NCBI GenBank assembly: GCA_964483985.1
Contig: CAZADS010000042.1
Span: 1-12,527 of the forward strand
Length of the DNA: 12,527 nt
From: CAZADS01 sp964483985
GTDB taxonomy: Bacteria; Pseudomonadota; Alphaproteobacteria; Thalassobaculales; Thalassobaculaceae
Direction: 5' to 3'
Below are positions 7,117 to 12,527 of the stretch, in pieces. A program made the translations under genes and the position numbers. Each line of letters opens with the position of its first letter. The stretch's first letter is position 1. The notes under the pieces were generated by a model. That model saw nothing but the letters and a program-made list of their open reading frames with translations, was not told where the DNA came from and made no database searches.

Positions 7117-8817
7117 CTATAAACTCCCGATTCCTAACCCTCTATTAAAAGCACGCATTAAACTACTGTCTGACGGATAAGCCATCCAACGTGCAGCTAC
7201 ATGCTGATCCGGTCTAATCAAATATGTTGCCTCACCAATCACTCCCCATCTCCTAAACGCGTAACCTTCTTCATCTCGAAGTATGATGGCATTATGAAGG
7301 CATGGAAGTTGATCTTTAATAACAATAACTACCTCAATTTGTGGTTCCGATTCACAACATGATGTTATTAAACATCTAAGTTTGTCTGTTTTAAGTAATT
7401 TCGACTGCGAAAAGATGACTAATTTAAAGCTTTGGCCAAGATAATAAAGCAGCCAGCCTTTTTCTTTGTCACAGAAAATCGGAGCATCTACAGCAGGAGC
7501 CCCTGGTACGGGACCCCCATTCCATCCGTTTTCATCATCTCGAGTACTTAAAGGTGAATTAGCATAAATATGTGGTACTGATAACCGACCGCTATTCACC
7601 AATCCCCTAGCAAATGGAAGATATTCAGAAAGTCTCAGCACTGCTTTTTGAAAGTCAGCGCTGATCTGATTTTTAGGAGTTATGAAATCATTACTTCTAG
7701 TAGAATTCTTTATGTTTTCTTCCGCCGCGGGTATTCTTTCAACATCGTAGGTTGATAATAACGAAGCCGGCGCCTGATCCCTTATCACTAACCCCATTTT
7801 CCAAACTAAATTATCAACATCTTGAATTCCTCCGTTACCCCCTCTTGCTCCAAATGGACTAACTACATGAGCAGCATCCCCGACAAAAAATACATTTCCA
7901 TATTGGAAAGTCGTCATTCTCATACACGAAAACGTATAGATGCTAATCCATTCCAAATCGAATTCAACATCTTGGCCAACTAATTTTTTTATGCGCTTTT
8001 CGACTGTTTTCGGATCGCGTTCTAATTCCGGATCAGCGTCTGGCCCAAGTTGCAGGTCAACTCTCAACATATCGTCCGGCTGGAGATGCAAAAGAGCAGA
8101 ATATCCAGAATGAAAAGTGGGGTTGAACCAAAACCGGCGCTCCTTGGGAAAGGCTGTTTTCATTCGAATATCCGTTATTAAAAATTGCTCTTGGAAGCTG
8201 CGACCGAAAAATTCAATTCCAAGTGAATTTCTCAAAGTACTCCCAACTCCATCAGCGGCTATTATGTATTTTGCTTGCAACCAATAATCGCCTTCCGGTG
8301 TGGATACTTTTAACTTACTAGTACCATCCCGATTGATTTTTATCTGCTTCACACAATTCCTCCATCGGAATTCCGTGTTGCCTTTCATTTCAATACAATC
8401 GATTAAATATTGTTCCGCGTAATACTGTTGAAGATTGATAAACGCTGGCATTTTAAACTTATCTTCGGGCGTAAGATTAAAGTCAAAGATTTCACGATCG
8501 CCCTGATATACTCGTCCCCTTTGCCAGATAACTCCTTTTAAAAGCATCCGATCTGCGACATCTGAACGATCTAAGATTTCTAATGTTCGTTTTGACCAGC
8601 ATATAGAACGACTTCCCCGTGAGACTGTGTCATCTTCATCTAGTAAGATTGTTTTTATACCCAGACATGCAAATTCCGCCGCTGCTGCTAGTCCGACGGG
8701 GCCTGCGCCAACAATAACAATAGAGCAAAACTCTGGCTTTTTCTGGTCTAAACCTCTTGGCCTCTTGAATTTATATTTCGGATAAGAATAACTTCTATGA
8801 AAATTATATTTAGGCAT
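7117..8817 (-). CDS. Class A FAD-dependent aromatic monooxygenase (MhpA / PheA-TfdB-like hydroxylase)
   Basis: A 566-residue single-component flavin monooxygenase that should use NAD(P)H and O2 to hydroxylate an aromatic ring. After a Tyr/Pro/Arg-rich N-terminal extension of about 30 residues comes IVIVGAGPVGLAAAAEFA with GxGxxG at 37-42 (FAD ADP-binding). The DG motif is IIAADGVGSTLRN (D189-G190), and the FAD/NADPH GD motif is VFFVGDAAHVVSPFGARGG (G313-D314). A C-terminal thioredoxin-like domain (about 440-566) ends with RPDQHVAARW (535-544), typical of the phenol/3-hydroxyphenylpropionate hydroxylase group. AGGA 6 nt before the ATG supports the start. The substrate cannot be read from the sequence; phenols, hydroxybenzoates and hydroxyphenylpropionates are all possible. 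It lies between a racemase-family gene and the DUF2783 gene and is probably cotranscribed with both. Confidence is high for the family and low for the reaction. Confidence 0.93.
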   Translation of the reverse strand: MPKYNFHRSYSYPKYKFKRPRGLDQKKPEFCSIVIVGAGPVGLAAAAEFACLGIKTILLDEDDTVSRGSRSICWSKRTLEILDRSDVADRMLLKGVIWQRGRVYQGDREIFDFNLTPEDKFKMPAFINLQQYYAEQYLIDCIEMKGNTEFRWRNCVKQIKINRDGTSKLKVSTPEGDYWLQAKYIIAADGVGSTLRNSLGIEFFGRSFQEQFLITDIRMKTAFPKERRFWFNPTFHSGYSALLHLQPDDMLRVDLQLGPDADPELERDPKTVEKRIKKLVGQDVEFDLEWISIYTFSCMRMTTFQYGNVFFVGDAAHVVSPFGARGGNGGIQDVDNLVWKMGLVIRDQAPASLLSTYDVERIPAAEENIKNSTRSNDFITPKNQISADFQKAVLRLSEYLPFARGLVNSGRLSVPHIYANSPLSTRDDENGWNGGPVPGAPAVDAPIFCDKEKGWLLYYLGQSFKLVIFSQSKLLKTDKLRCLITSCCESEPQIEVVIVIKDQLPCLHNAIILRDEEGYAFRRWGVIGEATYLIRPDQHVAARWMAYPSDSSLMRAFNRGLGIGSL

Positions 8818-8836
8818 TAATTGTCCTGTTTACCCC

Positions 8837-8866
8837 CCAATGAAAATCCCACCAGCCATTCATTGG
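8837..8866 (-). promoter_or_regulatory. Intercistronic hairpin before the monooxygenase gene
   Basis: CCAATGAA (8837-8844) and TTCATTGG (8859-8866) are exact 8-bp inverted repeats around a 14-nt loop. They lie in the 71-bp gap between the racemase stop and the monooxygenase start. In the minus-strand transcript the stem is followed by a run of G and then the AGGA ribosome binding site. It has no U-tract. It could be an mRNA processing or stability element, a translation control stem, or an operator. Confidence 0.4.
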
Positions 8867-8888
8867 CAAACAACATTTTTCCTAATTT

Positions 8889-9572
8889 TCATCTAAATCT
8901 AGCTGTACTGTTGGTCTGTCTTAATTTAATAGCTCCAATTGCCATAGCCGTAGCAGCTTGAACTGGATCGACCACACTAATACTCAAATGTTGCTCTAAT
9001 TGCTCTCGATAACGAGCCATTCCGGCACAGCCTAAAACGAGCACATCAGCACCTTTCTTATCTCTCAATTTTTTGCCTATTTCAATCATGCGCCGTAAGG
9101 TTTTTTTCTCATCTACTAACTCCTTCACACCTAATTCTATAGCTAAATCACCTGCTAATCGAGCCTCCAAACCTAATGAGCGAATATATCGAAGATGACG
9201 AGGAACTGACTGAGACAATATGGCTATTATCCCAAAATGGTTACCCAAAGATAGAGCAGTTAAAATACCACTCTCAGCAATTCCAAAAACGGGTTTTTTA
9301 GTAATTTCTCGAGCAGCAAACATCCCCGGATCAGAAAAGCACGCTATTACAAACGCTCCTGCTTCGTTATATTTTTGCCGGATTATATTATTAATTTGAC
9401 TGGATACATTATCAACATGCTGCTGGCATTCTATACCAGGCGGTCCATTTAAATTTGTAACACTCTCTATTTTGGGACCATCCACCGATCGCAATGGATC
9501 AAGCGCGTTATCCATAGCTTCCGTAACTTCTTTCGTGCAATTTGGATTTATTACAATTACGCGCTCAATCAT
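8889..9572 (-). CDS. Asp/Glu/hydantoin racemase-family protein (HyuE-like)
   Basis: A 227-residue cytoplasmic protein of the Asp/Glu/hydantoin racemase superfamily (PF01177), closest in pattern to the hydantoin racemase branch (COG4126). It opens with VIVINPNCTKEVTEAM, the typical 'INPN...T..M' start. The two-cysteine active site is present: C78 in ACFSDPG and C182 in LVLGCAGMARY, placed symmetrically in the two half-domains. VVDPVQAA near residue 200 is also characteristic. Family members racemise hydantoins or amino acids without cofactor, and relatives isomerise maleate or decarboxylate arylmalonates, so the reaction is open. The start at 9570-9572 has a GGGAGA site about 8 nt upstream. 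The gene begins 21 bp after the pepN stop and is followed by the monooxygenase gene, which suggests a catabolic rather than a cell-wall role. Confidence 0.9.
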   Translation of the reverse strand: MIERVIVINPNCTKEVTEAMDNALDPLRSVDGPKIESVTNLNGPPGIECQQHVDNVSSQINNIIRQKYNEAGAFVIACFSDPGMFAAREITKKPVFGIAESGILTALSLGNHFGIIAILSQSVPRHLRYIRSLGLEARLAGDLAIELGVKELVDEKKTLRRMIEIGKKLRDKKGADVLVLGCAGMARYREQLEQHLSISVVDPVQAATAMAIGAIKLRQTNSTARFR

Positions 9573-9593
9573 AAAAATTTTCTCCCGCGTTTT

Positions 9594-12272
9594 TTATTCG
9601 ACTTGATACGAGCAGACTAACCCTTTTTTAACTATCTCAAAGACGTCTTTGGATATGCTATCGGAATACATAATTCGCTTCAGTTCTTTTCCCATTAATT
9701 CAGATCGACGTTTCTCATGGCGCTTCCATCGCGTTAAAGGTATCAACAGCCTGGCAGCCACTTGGGGATTTATTTTGTCAAGTTCTAACACTCGGCTAGA
9801 AAGAAACCTGTAACCTTTCCCATCTATTCGATGGAACCGGACTTGATTGTTAAAGCCAAAACTTCCGACTAAGGCTCGAACATTATTGGGTGAGGTTAAA
9901 TCAAATTTTGGATGAAAAATTAATTTTTCCAGTTCAGCCAGAGTCTCCGGCAACGAAGACGTTGCCTTGAGAACAAACCATTTATCTAATTCCAAAGGAT
10001 GATTTTGCCAGCGCTCATAAAAATCAGTCAAAGCATCCCCACGCTCGTTACAGTCTATATCATTCAATGCTCTCAATGCCGCTATTACCATAGACATCGA
10101 TTTGCCTTCGCGGACCTGAGCCAGTGCCAGTTGCAAAGCTTCCTTCCGTCCACTGGCCACCATATAAAAAAGAGCTGAATTACCCAAAGCACGCAGTCCC
10201 ATTGCGTCGTTCGTTAATTCATCCATTGCCTTGGCTGCCAACATATTTTTATAGTGAAAATCGAAAGTCGTATAGAGAGATTCTCCAATCTTAGAAGAAA
10301 TAAATTTTCGGACTAAATAGATATTTTCGACATCTATAACTAACATTTGCTGAGCCAACTCTGCCTCACTTGGTAACCGTAAAATCTCTGCTTTAAAGGT
10401 TGGACTAAGCGTTTGATCTAAAAGTGTGGTGGCCATCGCGTCAAGAAAAAGCGGATCTAATTCAAGTGGCCATTCTGGCTTAGCCTCACGAACTAAGCCA
10501 AGCATCAATTGTACTCCGTATCTTTGAAAAGCGTCCCATCTACCAAAGGAATCTGTATCATATTTCATCAACAATGCTAGGTCTTCAGTTTTATAATTCG
10601 TAGATAATTTAACTGGCGCCGTAAAACCTCTCAGAATGGAAATAATGGGCTCATCTGATATATTATTGAATACGAAAGATTGCTTAAATTCTCTTAATAC
10701 AAGTAATTTTGTTGTTGAGACATCCGCGGAACCATCTCCCCTTAACCTAAGTGGTATCTCTGCACCCCTTCTATTGAGAAGACCGACTTTTATCGGCACA
10801 ATCATTGGTTCATCAACATTGTCGGGAAAGGCATCCGGAATATTCTGTCTAATACTAAGAGTGACTTCCTTTAATTTGGGCTTATATTCCATCTCAAAAT
10901 CTATCTCAGGGGTTCCAACCTGAGAATACCACAACATTATTTTTGATAACTCGACACCGGATGCGGTTTGCATTGCATCAACGAAGTCTTCACACGTTAC
11001 AGCTTTTCCATCATGCCGTTTAATATATAAATTCAAGCCTTTATTAAAATTTTTATCGCCCACTAAAGTATGGATTAATCGAACAATTTCTGCCCCCTTT
11101 TCATATACGGTAGCAGTATAGAAATTATTGATTTCTATATAAGTTTCAGGCCTCACTGCATGGGCTGTTGGACCTGAATCTTCTTCAAATTGAACATTAC
11201 GCAAAGTTTTAACATCGTTAATTCTTTGGACAGGCCTCGAATAGATATCGGCTGAAAACTCTTGGTCTCGGAAAACCGTTAATCCTTCCTTCAAACTCAA
11301 TTGAAACCAATCTCGACAAGTTACTCTATTGCCAGTCCAGTTATGGAAATATTCGTGTGCGATAATGGATTCCACCTGCCTAAAATCCTCATCGGTGGCA
11401 GTTTCAAAATCAACCAACACAAAGCGACTATTAAAAATATTTAAACCTTTGTTTTCCATAGCTCCCATGTTGAAATGGTCAACTGCCACAAGCATGAGTA
11501 TATCAAGGTCATATTCCAAACCATAGCGCTCTTCATCCCAAGCCATTGCCCGTTTGAGTGATGACATAGCATGCCCACATCGACCTTCTTCCCCGTGCTG
11601 AACGTATATTTGCAAGGTTACGTTTCTTCCGGATAGGGTCCGAAAACTATCTTCAACGCATGCCAGGTCGCCCGCAACCATCGCAAACAAATAACTTGGC
11701 TTTGGAAACGGATCATACCATTGCACAAAATGTCGACCATCAGGCAAACTTCCTGATGAAACCATATTGCCGTTTGATAATAACTTGGGAAATTTGAAGC
11801 TATCTGCCTTAATGGTAGTGGTATATGTTGCCATGATATCTGGACGGTCTGGAAAAAAGGTTATACATCTAAACCCTTCCGCTTCGCATTGCGTACAGTA
11901 CATACCATTAGAAATATATAGCCCTTCCAACGCAGTGTTTTTTGAAGGCCAATTATAGCTTCTAATAGCCAACGTGAATATTTCGCCCACATCTCCTATT
12001 TCAAGTATTTCACCGTCAACCCAGTAACTTTCCCTATCAAGAGCTAATCCGTCGAGTTCAATGTGCATTAATTGCTGATTTTGACCGTTCAAGCGAAGAG
12101 GCTTTTTACAATTATCTTGTTCTAAATTACGCCGGCCTTTAAGAACTGAATTAACCTCAACAAAATCATCATATAAATCAATTTCCAGATCAATACTATC
12201 AATCCAGAAACTAGGTTCCGAATATTCGGACAAATACTTTGGCTGGGGCGCCGTAGAGGGGTTTCTTTCCAT
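9594..12272 (-). CDS. pepN: Aminopeptidase N, M1 zinc metallopeptidase
   Basis: This enzyme removes N-terminal amino acids from peptides in the cytoplasm, late in protein turnover. The 892 residues are slightly longer than E. coli PepN (870). An N-terminal beta domain begins after a QPKYLSEYSEPSFWID segment typical of bacterial PepN. The catalytic domain carries the exopeptidase motif GAMEN (270-274), the zinc site HEYFH (H306, E307, H310) with E329 as third ligand in LKEGLTVFRDQEF, and Y390 (TATVYEKGAE) as the transition-state Tyr. All match the E. coli residues with a constant offset of 9. The beta-sandwich and long helical C-terminal domain follow to the end. No signal peptide is seen. The ribosome binding site is weak. 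gcrA ends 121 bp upstream on the same strand, and the racemase gene follows after 21 bp, so pepN probably heads or carries the catabolic genes downstream. Confidence 0.97.
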   Translation of the reverse strand: MERNPSTAPQPKYLSEYSEPSFWIDSIDLEIDLYDDFVEVNSVLKGRRNLEQDNCKKPLRLNGQNQQLMHIELDGLALDRESYWVDGEILEIGDVGEIFTLAIRSYNWPSKNTALEGLYISNGMYCTQCEAEGFRCITFFPDRPDIMATYTTTIKADSFKFPKLLSNGNMVSSGSLPDGRHFVQWYDPFPKPSYLFAMVAGDLACVEDSFRTLSGRNVTLQIYVQHGEEGRCGHAMSSLKRAMAWDEERYGLEYDLDILMLVAVDHFNMGAMENKGLNIFNSRFVLVDFETATDEDFRQVESIIAHEYFHNWTGNRVTCRDWFQLSLKEGLTVFRDQEFSADIYSRPVQRINDVKTLRNVQFEEDSGPTAHAVRPETYIEINNFYTATVYEKGAEIVRLIHTLVGDKNFNKGLNLYIKRHDGKAVTCEDFVDAMQTASGVELSKIMLWYSQVGTPEIDFEMEYKPKLKEVTLSIRQNIPDAFPDNVDEPMIVPIKVGLLNRRGAEIPLRLRGDGSADVSTTKLLVLREFKQSFVFNNISDEPIISILRGFTAPVKLSTNYKTEDLALLMKYDTDSFGRWDAFQRYGVQLMLGLVREAKPEWPLELDPLFLDAMATTLLDQTLSPTFKAEILRLPSEAELAQQMLVIDVENIYLVRKFISSKIGESLYTTFDFHYKNMLAAKAMDELTNDAMGLRALGNSALFYMVASGRKEALQLALAQVREGKSMSMVIAALRALNDIDCNERGDALTDFYERWQNHPLELDKWFVLKATSSLPETLAELEKLIFHPKFDLTSPNNVRALVGSFGFNNQVRFHRIDGKGYRFLSSRVLELDKINPQVAARLLIPLTRWKRHEKRRSELMGKELKRIMYSDSISKDVFEIVKKGLVCSYQVE

Positions 12273-12302
12273 AAATCTTTGCTAGTTGGTGTTTCGAAAA
12301 CA

Positions 12303-12335
12303 GTCAATCGTCAATATTTGAATTGCGCAATTGAC
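12303..12335. repeat. GTCAAT repeat cluster with a 12-bp palindrome upstream of pepN
   Basis: GTCAAT occurs at 12303-12308 and 12310-12315, with an inverted copy ATTGAC at 12330-12335. Between them AATTGCGCAATT (12321-12332) is a perfect palindrome. The cluster lies 31-63 bp upstream of the pepN start, where an operator or promoter would be expected. No known regulator is recognised, and low sequence complexity could produce part of the pattern. Confidence 0.35.
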
Positions 12336-12393
12336 CCAACAAATAAGAGGGTAGATCTGCCAAGACCAAAGGCATCAAAAATGCTCGGAAAGA

Positions 12394-12527
12394 TTAAGCG
12401 GCCTGACCTTCTTTAGTACTTGTTGTATAGGCCATCGAGCAATGCTCTGAGCAGTAAGGCCTCCCTTCACTAACTGGATCGCCACAAAACTTAAAGTCGG
12501 GAGATCTTGGGTCTCCTATAGGCCACG
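12394..12527 (-). CDS. gcrA: GcrA cell-cycle regulator, C-terminal fragment (5' end outside window)
   Basis: An open frame enters from the right edge and stops at 12394-12396, giving 43 full residues. They begin WPIGDPRSPDFKFCG and continue with a GRPYCSEHCSMAY block. The 'C.WPIGDP..PDF.FCG.P...G.PYC..H...AY' pattern is the conserved C-terminal zinc-ribbon-like end of GcrA. In Caulobacter, GcrA binds sigma-70-bound RNA polymerase and promotes transcription from promoters containing CcrM-methylated GANTC sites. The N-terminal helix-turn-helix lies outside the window. The tail after AY (TTSTKEGQAA) is short and not obviously conserved. Finding it next to pepN fixes the class of the organism but does not imply shared function; the 121-bp gap to pepN shows only a weak 4-bp stem and no clear terminator. 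Confidence 0.85.
   Translation of the reverse strand, partial: WPIGDPRSPDFKFCGDPVSEGRPYCSEHCSMAYTTSTKEGQAA

Noticed and set aside
12122..12307. Minus-strand 61-codon frame covering the pepN start
   Set aside because: It overlaps the well-supported pepN N-terminus out of frame and has no family resemblance.
12371..12385. GCAT / ATGC stem after gcrA as a terminator
   Set aside because: Only 4 bp of stem with no U-tract on the minus-strand transcript.
1..12527. Defence island, prophage, insertion sequence or CRISPR array
   Set aside because: No transposase, integrase, phage, toxin-antitoxin, restriction or Cas protein pattern, no long terminal repeats and no spaced repeat array was found on either strand.

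Overview
The window reads as chromosomal DNA from an AT-rich (by eye), probably free-living or marine alphaproteobacterium. Three things point there. The left half has the alphaproteobacterial order moeA - lexA - gltX - gltA. The lexA promoter carries a direct-repeat GAAC-N7-GAAC operator, which is the alphaproteobacterial SOS box rather than the CTG-N10-CAG box of gammaproteobacteria. The right edge holds the C-terminus of GcrA, a cell-cycle regulator known only from Alphaproteobacteria. The genus cannot be named from sequence alone.

Left half, plus strand: the last 43 codons of moeA (2-133), a COG3618-type amidohydrolase (284-1336), lexA with a predicted promoter and two SOS boxes (1532-2328), gltX (2465-3862), gltA (3944-5248), and an RhlE-type DEAD-box helicase that starts at TTG (5500-6861). 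comEC, which often lies between lexA and gltX in related genomes, is absent; only 136 bp separate those two genes. The amidohydrolase looks like an accessory gene placed between moeA and lexA.

Right half, minus strand, reading leftward from the right edge: the end of gcrA, pepN (M1 aminopeptidase), an Asp/Glu/hydantoin racemase-family protein, a class A FAD aromatic monooxygenase, and a small DUF2783 protein. pepN and the racemase are 21 bp apart, racemase and monooxygenase 71 bp, monooxygenase and DUF2783 3 bp, so these four probably form one transcription unit. It meets rhlE tail to tail across 42 bp at 6862-6903.

Functionally the window mixes core genes (molybdenum cofactor, SOS control, glutamyl-tRNA, TCA cycle entry, RNA remodelling, peptide turnover, cell cycle) with an accessory catabolic layer: a hydroxylase with its small partner, a racemase-family enzyme and a TIM-barrel hydrolase. 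That layer could serve degradation of an aromatic or heterocyclic compound, but no substrate can be read from the sequence. No tRNA, rRNA, CRISPR array, transposase, integrase or attachment site was recognised. All gene-free gaps are shorter than 300 bp. I did not find a convincing novel system; the most interesting items are the pepN-linked catabolic set, the tandem SOS operators, the missing comEC, and several intergenic inverted repeats.
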